Source: Reticulitermes lucifugus (Eukaryota; Arthropoda; Insecta; Blattodea; Rhinotermitidae). Taken from it: DNA of 40,103 bases. A program made the position numbers and the translations under genes. Positions within the stretch are counted from its first letter, which is position 1. Each line of letters begins with the position of its first letter. Location: positions 1-40,103 of the forward strand of contig JAKCWW010002012.1 of NCBI GenBank assembly GCA_026260175.1. The letters run 5' to 3'. This document shows positions 30,428-39,560 of this stretch, in pieces. The notes beneath the pieces were generated by a model that saw only the letters and a list, made by a program, of their open reading frames with translations, ran no database searches and was not told the DNA's origin.

Positions 30428-30699
30428 ATCAAAATCGCGGCGGAAGAACTGAAATTTATGGCTATTTAATACCCGTACGTCTGCATGTCACGAATAACCA
30501 ATACTTCAACGCCTTCCCGAAGTTAACATGTTATTGGACACTTACGCAAACTTCACCTACAAACGCACATCTGTATCTATTTAACAACTAGACTGACATT
30601 CTTTTTGGTTTGCACAGGCTCGCTAAGAATTAGTGACCCTTCTTTCTTTCTAAATCTGGCCTCTTCTACCTACTCACTGTAGGCGTAGAGGGTTATTTC
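30428..30699. other. Intergenic; includes 3' flank of palindrome family 2
   Basis: The first bases (ATCAAAATCGCGGCGG, AAGAACTGAAA) parallel those after the family-2 end at 4804-4830 (AACATCTCGGCAG, AAGCCTGAAA), so the element may extend about 30 bp further. Nothing else is seen. Confidence 0.5.
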
Positions 30700-30783
30700 T
30701 GCAATTGGATCACACTCAATTACACACACACACACACACAAAGTAGGACTCCTCTGGTCGAGGGATCGGTCCATCGCAGAGAT
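30700..30783 (-). mobile_element. SINE-A body fragment with internal (AC)n expansion
   Basis: GGATCACACTCAATTACACA and, after the dinucleotide run, GTAGGACTCCTCTGGTCGAG then GGATCGGTCCATCGCAGAGA align with 2541-2605 of the minus-strand SINE-A (GATCACACTCGGACACGCCA, GGACTCCTCTGG, CGTCGCAGAGA). The ACACGCCACAATCGG part is replaced by the (AC) tract. Confidence 0.65.
30721..30740. repeat. (AC)n microsatellite
   Basis: About ten AC units inside the SINE-A fragment. Confidence 0.95.
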
Positions 30784-31671
30784 GAATTAGTGATCACGTG
30801 TTCTAATTGTATTAGGCCTACTCACATTGTGGTAATTCAGTAGTATTGTAATGGGAACGTACATGGAAAATAACGCGAACTTGAAGGCGGACACCATAAA
30901 TTTTACAATAATGATAAGAGTAGGACTAAGCAAATTTCCCTCCGCCAGGAGGTAAAAATAAAAAGAAATATGGCTCAAATCCATCAATGACGATTGGTGG
31001 CTGATAATTACTACTATGAGGTACACGATCGACCGACTGATGAATTACGTAATTTGAATTTTGCATGTATCCGATGGCGTAAGGAACTGAAATCAGCACC
31101 AGCTTTAATATCACAAGCACAGTAATTATGCAAATATATTAACACGTTTCAAAATAATACCAAAACAGACCACACTTACACAAGAAAAAAAATTCTGAAA
31201 TTACAAATGACTAAATATTATGTATACAAAATTTCGCATACAAATTTCGGTACAGTTTCACAGAATAGCCTTGGCACATGAGAAAACGACAAAACTACAT
31301 TCCTGAATATTGCAAAATAATTAGTATTCAATATGGCTTATGAGATTCAAGGATGCAGCAAAAGTCGTTTGTTGTGAACCACAGCCCACTTGCTCTTTTA
31401 AATGCGTTACTGTCAAACAGAGGCCAAGCCTGTTATTATTTATAGAAAGTCCGTAATTTCCACACTATAATTATCGTGTTGCAGGACCTACCTTAAACAA
31501 CGGGTAGCTACTGAGCTGATAATGAAACTTAACCGTGAGATTTTCTCTCTGCGGCAAGAAAAATAATCGCTGATTTGTGAGTTCTTAGTCTTTCGCAGCG
31601 AGGTAGCTGAAGTCTCCGTTTTTCTGGTACGTGACACTTCGTCAGTGGATAATGTTCATTCTTCTTGGACA
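30784..31671. other. Intergenic, nothing recognised
   Basis: About 0.9 kb, AT-rich, short frames only. Confidence 0.5.
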
Positions 31672-31775
31672 TTTCGACCCTTGAAAATGAGACCCCTCTG
31701 TCGTCTCGAAACGTCGGAAACCCCGTGATGCGGCGTCACATCCCAGAAGAACGGAGCCCTCAATCACCGAACGCT
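31672..31775 (+). repeat. Palindrome family 2 fragment with hammerhead-like hairpin
   Basis: TTTCGACCCTTGAAAATGAG begins the unit, with stem GAGAC/GTCTC (31689-31693 and 31703-31707), then GAAAC (31708-31712) and GTCGGAAACC. It continues through GTGATGCGGCGTCAC to the family terminus ATCCCAGAAGAACGGAGCCC. A single, not inverted, copy. The stem bases differ from the GGGAC/GTCCC of the other copies but still pair. Confidence 0.6.
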
Positions 31776-32717
31776 TTTCTGTTTTTTTTCTAAATCCATG
31801 AAGGGGCCCACACACTAACATAACTGGGCCACAAAACATGTCGCTACATGTCACATGCATGGTATATCGGTCACTTGCTGCTTGCACACTCAGACTAGGC
31901 TGATACGGAACTTTGACTTCTTAACTAAAGCAGACGTATGTTTTTATTCTGACAGGACCTACTTATTTTAGTTTCCGAAAACGAAAAAATAAATGTCACA
32001 TCCGCTACGTACCTGAGCGGTTCAAGTTTAAAAAAATACAAATGTTTTAGCGAAAGCTTTCAGATTTTTCATGGCGAACTACAGCGGCACCCCAGTATAA
32101 TAATTAAATACAGCACAAAACAGAAACACATTACCATCTGTATACAAAGTCCGGTATATTAGTCTAAATTAACACGCTCCTCAGCTTAGTAAGAATACGA
32201 ATGGTTTCTTTGACGCCTTATGTTCATGCGATAACGAATGGTGAACTGACTCGTTCCACTGCCTAATCCTGCGAGAAGAAGTATAACATTTTACTTTTAG
32301 TGCTGTACTTAAGTGTTTGGCTTTTAGAAGTGCTGGGTATGTTTAGGCACAAATGTTTTTGTTTAGTACACGCGCGGGCCTTGAGATGGGCTCATCCTAT
32401 ATGCAAGGGCTTCTACAAATTTGTTGTTCTTAAACTTAATTGTGAAGTGCAATGTGTCAGTATACCCAGTTAGCAGAAATAAAGAAAGAAGAAAAATAAT
32501 TTTAGATGGATTACTGATTGTATAAGTCGGCTAAATTCTCGGCGTACACTCTCAGTTTGCTCGGTCTAACTTCCCTGCACAATTTCCCATGAATTTCGCC
32601 CAGCTGCAATCAAACTTTCTTGTTGGAACCCTTCTTTATGCCTTATCTTCCTCAGCTTTATTTGTTTCTCCATTTCTTTCGTCTCTCCCCCTTTTAATTT
32701 CAATCATTTCTTTATCT
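31776..32717. other. Intergenic, nothing recognised
   Basis: About 0.9 kb; a short GAAA-rich stretch near 32480-32497 only. Confidence 0.5.
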
Positions 32718-32930
32718 GGAGCCGGGACAGCTCAGCCGGTGTAGTGATTGGACTACAGGCCGAACAACCGAGGAACCGTGGTTCAATTCCCGGCAGACTC
32801 ACGAGATTTTTCTCTTTTCCAAAGTGTCCAACCGGTTCTAGAGATACATCCTCCTATTCATTAGGTACCGTGGACCCTTTCCCCGGGAGGTAAAGCGGCC
32901 AGGGTGTAAAGCTGAGCCCTTAACTGCATC
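32718..32930 (+). mobile_element. SINE-B, plus strand, truncated body
   Basis: The head is GGAGCCGGGACAGCTCAGCC with B box GGTTCAATTCCC at 32780-32791. The body includes CCCCGGGAGGTAAAGCGGCC. It runs directly into a minus-strand SINE-B at its 3' side. Confidence 0.85.
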
Positions 32931-33205
32931 CAGTAAAGTAAAGCTGTCCCTGTCCACAACATGTGAAGGCATACTTGGGAGCACAGGTATGGCTCGAACA
33001 ATTATTAACCTCCAAGATAGGAGGTTAGTAGTCAACTTCACGTCCCGGCCGCTTAACCCCCGCAAAAGAACCCCGGTACCCATTGTATAAAAGGCTGGGT
33101 AAGCCCCAGTGCCGGTCTGAACGTTTTTGTAGAAGAAACATTCTCTTGCCCCTACCGCGATTCGAACTCCAGATTGTCCAGCCCATAGCTTCAACTCCAT
33201 CAAGT
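32931..33205 (-). mobile_element. SINE-B, minus strand, tail-to-tail with the previous copy
   Basis: In element orientation: a head with GGAGTTCGAATCGCGG (B-box-like, plus positions near 33157-33172), GGCAAGAGAATG, CCGGCACTGGGGCTTACCCA, GGTTAAGCGGCCGGGACGTG, GAGGTTAATAATTG, then TATGCCTTCACATGTTGTGG and ACAGGGACAGCTTTACTTTA at the 3' end. Two minus-strand frames across it are repeat-derived. Confidence 0.85.
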
Positions 33206-33382
33206 GCCACAGTTAATAAATGAGTGTAGTTATACCTCCACTCCCCCATACGATCTCCTGGCGTGCACACGGACACCATTATCTGTAGCGTTTATTTCAT
33301 ATTTATGTATTTATTTTCTTCAGTCTTTTCTTTTTCCTTTTCGTCACAAAATATTCTTTCAGTACCAGGATATTTCCCTGAA

Positions 33383-33497
33383 TCGTCCCTATGACAAACA
33401 CTACAATCTCTGCTCTAGTAGTAACGGTCGTCCCTATGACAAACACCACAATCTCTGCTCTAGTAGTAACGGTCGTCCCTATGACAAACACTACAAT
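33383..33497 (+). repeat. 45-bp tandem repeat, 2.5 units
   Basis: Units start TCGTCCCTATGACAAACAC at 33383, 33428 and 33473. The first two differ at one position seen (ACTACA versus ACCACA). Being 15 codons long, the unit keeps frames open on both strands (33204-33521, 33303-33491, 33391-33669). Confidence 0.95.
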
Positions 33498-33572
33498 AGT
33501 AGTAGTACAGTACTACAGTAGTAGTAGTAGTAGTAGTAGCAGTAGTAGCAGTAGTAGTAGCAGTAGTAGCAT

Positions 33573-33609
<37 letters not shown>
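33497..33609. repeat. (AGT)n microsatellite, interrupted
   Basis: AGT triplets with AGC and ATT interruptions, continuing directly from the 45-bp array, whose units themselves contain CTAGTAGTAA. Confidence 0.97.
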
Positions 33610-34234
33610 CTTCCACCAGTTCTTTCCAGATCAATGCTGTTTATTGTGAGAATCGCGGGAAAGACCTAAATACTCGTACACCCTGTGCTAGCAAAATCCA
33701 GTGTCTTTTAAATGTTGAAGCGACTGGTACTTGTAGCAACCACTGTACTCTAACGGTTTAATTCTTTCTATTACCTTGTCAGGTTTGTTTCTTGATTTAT
33801 AAGAGAAGCCCGTCCACTTGCAATGTTAGTGGATTTTCCCATTTCCACAATTTTATAAAACTAATCGTCTATATGTGACTTCGTGCCGACTCTTCCAGGC
33901 TGGTGATCTTCCGAATACAAACTCTTCCACATGTTACACTAGGCGCATTATGCCAACTCGATGTATAATTATTATTCTGCCATCTGTTGAAAGTGCAAGA
34001 ATATTACAACGGCTACGGATCAGAAATAGTGGTGGCAGGGGGCCGTGGATGTGAGGATGGTGTGTGCGACACTGCACAGACTACAAAGTTTATTGCGGGA
34101 TGAATGAGTTGAGTTCACAATTACACATGTTGCGCATTGTACGGGGTTCAGTTCAAGATTTATGCCGGAACTTGTCCGAAGTGAATGAGGAAAGCTATAA
34201 AAAAGAAAAGGAAAAACAAAAGTCTGGGCAGCTG
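33610..34234. other. Intergenic, nothing recognised
   Basis: Unique sequence; the 158-codon frame beginning at 34064 has no recognisable domain and runs through the possible tRNA-like repeat listed next. Confidence 0.5.
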
Positions 34235-34330
34235 ATGTCCCGAAGGAGACTCGAACGTAAGACGTCCGGAACAGAAGAAAGTTTCGTTATCTTTTCGGCG
34301 ACTCTGTTCTGCGTGTCCGTTGGAGGTGGT
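34235..34330 (-). mobile_element. Possible tRNA-derived SINE head
   Basis: In minus orientation GGACACGCAGAACAGAGTCG is followed by a B-box-like GTTCGAGTCTC (plus 34246-34256), then GGGACATCAGCTGCCCAGAC and a T/A-rich stretch. No body match elsewhere in the window; tentative. Confidence 0.3.
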
Positions 34331-34786
34331 GTGAAACTGCCAAGATTTCAACGGAAATATTATCGACATATGCATATAAACAGCAAATATAACACGCATA
34401 AAAATCACTCTGAACAAACGCTAAATTCGAACAAAGGTTCCAATACAGGCCTGTGCTCGGGAAACACATCTGAAGCTCCGATCTCTCTTCTGTTCAATGT
34501 ATCGCTGAATTTCAACGAGTCTTACCACACTGCGGCATAATATATGTGCATACTGAAAGGTCCGTTCGCTTCAGCGTCCAAAGTTTATATCACAGCCGCG
34601 AATTTGAGAACAAGAATGCACATTTTGAAATGACACATTCAACGGAACTATCACGCGGAAATGAAACAAAACAAAAATTTGCATTTAAGAGGCATCAAAT
34701 GTCAGTATTTAAAAATATACACCGAAAATAGTATACCAGATTATCAACCATTACTTTGTTGTAAACTTACACAGCACAATTTCAGG

Positions 34787-34890
34787 TCTGCCACATAGCG
34801 TTTCATATTCTGGAAGCACCAGGTTCAAATTTAATGGGATCCGGTTACCCTTAGGAGAGTTTCGGTGTCTTTCCTCAGTCCTTACAGAGT
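34787..34890 (+). mobile_element. Decayed SINE-D fragment
   Basis: AAGCACCAGGTTCAAATTTA then GTGTCTTTCCTCAGTCC parallels the SINE-D at 20520-20588 (AAGTTACCGGGTTCAAATGT, GTGGTTTCCTTCAGTCC). Confidence 0.45.
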
Positions 34891-35112
34891 AGTGGTTAGT
34901 ATACGTACCGCCATTCGTGGGTATAGTGACTACCCTACGGACTGGACCATCCGGCGTTCTTAACCCGGGGAAGGGGGTAAAGTGGCCGGGGCGTGAAGAT
35001 GACCACTCGCCTCCAACTAGTGCGAAGGTTAAGAATGAGTGGCACTATACCTCTACTCCCCCTATATGCCTTCACGGTGTGGATAGGGACGACTTTACCT
35101 TTAACCTGGTTA
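34891..35112 (+). mobile_element. SINE-B, plus strand
   Basis: A degraded head (AGAGTAGTGGTTAGTATACG) precedes the body GGGGGTAAAGTGGCCGGGGC, GACCACTCGCCTCCAACTAG, GAAGGTTAAGAATG, TACCTCTACTCCCCCTATAT, GCCTTCACGGTGTGGATAGG and GACTTTACCTTTAACC. Two overlapping plus-strand frames are repeat-derived. It directly follows the SINE-D fragment. Confidence 0.8.
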
Positions 35113-35726
35113 CCATTTCCTGAGTTTTCATCTCTTCAGCTAAACGCTCTTTTCGTATCTTACAAAGGCCACGACTGCCTACTTTCACGTAATTTCATTC
35201 GAAGCCACGAACAGCGAGCAAATCGTCAAATAAATTACGAACTGTACCTCATCTTTGACACCCCTGCTGAATCCCAGTCATGTGAAATAAATCAGCATAT
35301 CTTTCATGACACGTCATGTGCAACCCACAGTTACTAGAAAGAAAGAAGGTTAAGAAAATCTTTTTGATATCCCATTGATTTATATTCTGTGAAGCAAAAG
35401 AAAACCCACACACTCGAGCAATACGTATGCTTCCTGACAGAACGGCTTAACTCAACAAGAACAAGACGACTGGGAATTGTCTCAGAGTGCTGTAGTATAG
35501 GCATGTGTGTGTATCAAACGCGTACAAAGGAAGGGGAACTAACTGCAGATGTGACAGGCACAGGAATCCATCAGTATTGATTCATTCTTAGGCACACCAT
35601 ATCATTAACGATGTAAATGAACAAGCCACAGTAATTTTTGTTTCATACCTGGAGCTAATGATTACACCACGCAGTGTCTTGTTTCCTTTTTAAAGTAAAT
35701 CAGTAACTAACCAGCCTTCATGAAAC
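35113..35726. other. Intergenic, nothing recognised
   Basis: About 0.6 kb; no feature seen. Confidence 0.5.
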
Positions 35727-35781
35727 GCAACAGTTTCTCAGTCAAGAAATCCCCCGCACTTTACGGAACCCGAAAGTTCTG
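35727..35781 (-). mobile_element. LINE 3' end fragment
   Basis: Minus strand: CAGAACTTTCGGGTTCCGTAA encodes QNFRVP-stop across its length, followed by the 3'-UTR AGTGCGGGGGATTTCTTGAC. This matches the LINE tails at 10520 and 15560. Confidence 0.7.
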
Positions 35782-36551
35782 TATCGTGTTCAAAAGAGCC
35801 CAAACCTGGTCCCTATTTTGAGCCAAATAAAATCAGTTCAAACCCTCATAGCTTCATTTTTCCAATATTCATTTCGACACTACCCTCATAAATTCCAAGG
35901 TCTTCCAAGTGATTTTTTTTTCTCTTTAGATTTTGCGACCAAAATTTGTAATCGTTTCTCTTCTCTTACGTGTATGGTACATGCTCCACCCATCTTATCC
36001 TCCTTGATTTGAATCATCCTAATAATATTCGGCGAGAAACAGGCCTACGAATTATGAGGCTATTCATTACGCTATTTTAGCAACCTCCAGTTACTTCTTC
36101 TTAGGTATAAATATTCTCATGAGCAGCCTGTTCTCAAACATCCACAGTGTTATCCCTTAAACGCGACAGATTCACTTCCACATCCATACAAACGATGGGC
36201 AAGACTGATGTTACGTATATTTTAATCTTTATGTTTTTAGATAGCATACACGAATACAAAACATTCTGAAGAGGCCTTCGCCGAATTTAATTCACATTAA
36301 CTTATTTTTAAAAACAGCAATTAATAACAAGGAAATATTTAGTAAATTCATTTGTAAAACTTAAGCACAGTCATAGGCATGCAACGACTTCGTGCGCGAG
36401 GCGTACAATTCACATTTATATTTTACGCATAACGAAAAGCGCAAGTATAATAACCTTTTTAAAAATCTCACGTTTGAAAAATCTCAGGTACCAAAACAAT
36501 ATACAGCATTCAATAAGAAGTCCGACTTATTACTAGAAGATTCTAGTCAAT
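35782..36551. other. Intergenic, nothing recognised
   Basis: About 0.8 kb, AT-rich; no feature seen. Confidence 0.5.
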
Positions 36552-36630
36552 TGGTACCGGCGGTTAAGAGGACGGAGCTTGAAGCTGACCACTAAACTGC
36601 ATCTAACGCCCCCACTTTCCCATGACGTGG
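36552..36630 (+). mobile_element. SINE-B body fragment
   Basis: TGGTACCGGCGGTTAAGAGG, AGCTTGAAGCTGACCACTAA and ACTGCATCTAACGCCC parallel the middle of SINE-B, including a GACCACT block and the ACTGCATC seen at 32923-32930. Confidence 0.45.
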
Positions 36631-36923
36631 TGCTTAGCAGGTGAAAGATTATACAGTGCCTAAAAAACATTGCAAGCAACATTTTTTCAGACTACACCCT
36701 GTTTCCAGATAATTAAGAAATTTTCAACCATCGCAAGCCCTACAACACAGAAGAATATCCCTTTTGCTCAACTGAATTACTATAGAATTATTTTAATATA
36801 TTCCTATATATTATCTTATTTTTATTGCTCTATTTTCGGCTTTTACAACACATACAATGTTAAGATCTCAATCACTTCAATTTATCGTGTTGTATGTAAG
36901 GAATCTTTATATACGTATTTTAT

Positions 36924-36970
36924 AATGCCTGATGATTGCTTTTACTTAAAGCCGAAACACGTTGCATAAT
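36924..36970 (+). ncRNA. Hammerhead-like ribozyme motif 3
   Basis: CTGATGA (36929-36935), two T, stem GCTTT/AAAGC (36938-36942 and 36948-36952), one C, GAAAC (36954-36958), AC, then a GUU triplet (36961-36963). Stem I is a perfect ATGC/GCAT pair directly flanking the core (36925-36928 and 36964-36967). Stem III would be minimal. The unpaired bases at the foot of stem II depart from the canonical fold. No long inverted repeat was seen here. Confidence 0.4.
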
Positions 36971-36975
36971 ATATA

Positions 36976-37525
36976 TTAATCACTGCAAAGTACAGTGTGA
37001 CTGCTCCTATTCCTCTCTTTACACAAAGTTACCTTGGTACGCATAATTCTACCGCACCTGAGTATCTCTGATACATGACTTGAATAACGACACAAAAGTG
37101 GCATATTAATTTCCCAAGTAAAACTTGATAAGTTAATCCTTTTTGTACCCAACAGGGATGAAGTAGGCAATGATAGGAAAAATATTTCACAACGAAGAAC
37201 TTCTTGATCTTCACATGGAAATGCTGTTGTTTAACTCAGATTCACACATTAATTTTTCATTTCCATCGCGGCCAGAGAAACTAAAAGGTACCTGCCACGC
37301 ACCGTCGAGATTTAAAAAAAATAGAATTACAGATGTTGCCGATAATCACTAATTGCATATTCAGTCCAAACATTTGAGCACAGTTTACTGAAGTTAAGAA
37401 GTTAAAGATGCCAGAAACTTAAAATATTCCGTCACAAACTCTTGCACAAGAATAAGACTGACAAGGAACCTCGTGTTATCATTACTGCGTTTGTTGTCCT
37501 TCAGTCAAGAGTAACTTCGATAATG
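36976..37525. other. Intergenic, nothing recognised
   Basis: No feature seen before the tandem repeat. Confidence 0.5.
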
Positions 37526-37664
37526 CAACAACTGACTATATGGTGTACGTTCTTGGACTTCGTCTAAATGACCAGCCAACAACTGACGTATATATGGTGC
37601 ATGTTCTTGGATTTCGTCTGAATTACCAGCCAACAACCGACGTACAAATGATGTCTGTTCTTGA
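37526..37664 (+). repeat. 51-54-bp tandem repeat interrupted by a SINE
   Basis: Units start CAACAACTGAC or CAACAACCGAC at 37526, 37577 and 37631. Each contains a GTTCTTGGA-TTCGTCT block. The third unit stops after GTTCTTGA, where the next SINE-B begins. Confidence 0.85.
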
Positions 37665-37943
37665 TAGCGCAGTCGGTATAGCGACTCGCTACGAGCTGGT
37701 CGGTCCGGGGATCGAATCCCGGTGTGGACGAGATTTTCAGCACCCTCCACACCGGCCCTGGGGCCTACCCAGCCTCCTGTACAAAGGTACCTCGTCATTC
37801 CGGGGGGTAAAGCGGCCGTGGCGTGGCGTTGACCACTCATCCCTTTCTAGCGCCGAGGTTAAAGAAAGAGTAGAGCTATACCTCTACTCCCCCTCTGGGC
37901 CTTCATGGCCTGTTCTAGGGTGAACTTTACCTTGTTTATTTTA
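37659..37943 (+). mobile_element. SINE-B, plus strand, best-preserved head
   Basis: The head is TAGCGCAGTCGGTATAGCGA (A-box-like) with B box in GGGGATCGAATCCCGG (about 37707-37722). The body is CTGGGGCCTACCCAGCCTCC, GGGTAAAGCGGCCGTGGCGT, GTTGACCACTCATCCC, CGCCGAGGTTAAAG, TACCTCTACTCCCCCTCTGG, ending GTGAACTTTACCTTGTTTAT. A 6-base TCTTGA occurs at both ends (37659-37664 and 37944-37949), a possible short target duplication. Confidence 0.85.
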
Positions 37944-38717
37944 TCTTGACCAGCCAAGTTTATATAAAAACTTGCCTTGCTCCCATAACTTCCTTCATCT
38001 GACCACTAACGCCTATTGCAGCTGTGGCCCATTGCCCTGATTTTTAAAGCCAGTGGTCACTACATGTACCGGCTGCTGTAACATAGGCACACTCTGTACT
38101 TCCCTCAAACAGTCTACTTATATGTGTCGCATAAACCTCATAAAAAGCAGTGATTGCTTCCCCATACAACATTAACCGACTAGTCTTTATAATGTACGGG
38201 TATTGTGTTCTCTGTGAAGAACGAACTGTCTTTTCATATAAAATGTACATTCATTTTAGTCTTCCAAGGGTTAAATAATGGCGCCCGATTGATCGGCATC
38301 GCTCATACAGCTAGCTAAAGCCACGAATCATGATTGATGTCTTGCTTGAACTCATATCGATAAAAAAAAAAGGAAAGCCGTACTCCGCAAAGTTTTTATG
38401 AATGTAACTCCCAATAATGTACGTTTCAGGCACATAAACCTGTCTTTCGAGGTTGATATAAGCTCGAAATTGATTGGTTATTGTAAAAACACTGTGGGCC
38501 TGACGACCAGTCAGTGCAAACGAATTAATGCCATTAAATCAGGCGCATTATTGCAACATTTCGTTACGAACGCAACACAAATAAACAAGGTGGCACCGTA
38601 AGCCTAATTACAATTGAAGGGGGTTAATAGAAGATTAATCACACGTCATTATTTCAATGTGCTCTTTTTTACTCCAACAGTATACAATAAACTGTATGGG
38701 ATGTTAGCTGTTTCTGT
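37944..38717. other. Intergenic, nothing recognised
   Basis: About 0.8 kb; an A10 run near 38362; no feature otherwise. Confidence 0.5.
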
Positions 38718-38812
38718 GTTGAGATCTGCACTCTTCTGGAATATTAGGCGGTGTGGTAATTGTTTACCAACGTTTCGGGACAACGTATCGGTCCCATCTT
38801 CACGGGTCAAGA
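38718..38812 (-). repeat. Palindrome family 2, single minus-strand copy with hammerhead-like hairpin
   Basis: Minus orientation: CTTGACCCGTGAAGATGGGA, loop CGATACGTT, GTCCC, GAAAC (plus 38772-38776), GTTGGTAAACAATTACC, then the terminus TTCCAGAAGAGTGCAGATCT (plus 38721 onward). Stem II is GGGAC/GTCCC (plus 38791-38795 and 38777-38781). This is the uninverted form of the element that is head-to-head at 30267-30427. Confidence 0.75.
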
Positions 38813-38819
38813 GTCCGAG

Positions 38820-39138
38820 TAGGAAAGAAAACCAGCAACCTATAGCGTAGATTCTGGAAAGTACGGCGGGGTAGTAATACGTAGATGTGACGACAGCCAA
38901 CAGGGTAGAACCAGGGTGACGGAGGGGTGGATACAAACAACGTAAAGCTGCTAGGGGTACCGAGAATGCAAACAGCTAAGACAGCTGTGTTATTTGCTCG
39001 AGGTACGTTAAATGAAGGCCACTGTGGGGTCTTCGCCTCCGTGTGCTTTAGACGAATCTTCTATAAGTCACCAACCGAATCTCTACAGGTCAAGTATAAG
39101 GGAGGTCACGCAGAAGTTAGTAGAATTACAAAGACATG
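38820..39138. other. Intergenic, nothing recognised
   Basis: A frame from 38927 runs into the hAT-like element and is not supported as a gene. Confidence 0.5.
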
Positions 39139-39372
39139 CAGTGGCGTAGCGAGGTTTTGGTCGCCCGGGGCGAGTAATCACAATGACCGACCCTAAGAGG
39201 AATTACGAACTGTAAACAAGTCACACTTATTTACTGAATTTCTTTGTATTTGAATTAGTAATTTAAAATTTCGTTAAGCGCAGAAAGTAAACTTTTTTCA
39301 TCCAAAATATTCAATTTGCTGCCAATTTTTCCGCCTCTTACTCTGGAGCCCCGCCTCCTACCTACGCCCCTG
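39139..39372. mobile_element. hAT-like MITE, 234 bp
   Basis: The ends CAGTGGCGTAG (39139-39149) and CTACGCCCCTG (39362-39372) are inverted repeats with one mismatch. GGTCGCCCGGGGCGAG inside the left end faces CTCTGGAGCCCCGCCTCC inside the right. CAGTGGCGTAGC ends are typical of hAT-type MITEs. The flanks AAGACATG and CACAGATG agree at only 5 of 8 positions, so the target duplication is unproven. Confidence 0.65.
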
Positions 39373-39560
39373 CACAGATGCACACCATTCGAAACTCTGA
39401 CACTATGAGGTTTGTAACCCACTACTGTATTATTTTGGGCCTATTTCAATTGGCAAGATTCCCGCTTATCCAGTCACTGGGCATGCAACAAAGTCGACAC
39501 AACCGTCACAGTTTTAACACGGCAATACAGACATTTCAGTCGCTACAAGTATGAACAACT

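Noticed and set aside
33391..33669. Open frame with a poly-serine run
   Set aside because: Product of a 45-bp tandem repeat followed by (AGT)n; no gene context.
34064..34540. 158-codon open frame
   Set aside because: No domain recognised; a tRNA-like repeat on the opposite strand lies inside it. Transcript data could reverse this.
5344..36046. Recurring AGGCCT/TAGGCCTA words
   Set aside because: About ten occurrences in 40 kb is not clearly above expectation for this composition.
37659..37735. Possible functional tRNA gene
   Set aside because: Promoter boxes are good but the sequence continues into the SINE-B body and lacks a complete cloverleaf acceptor pairing.
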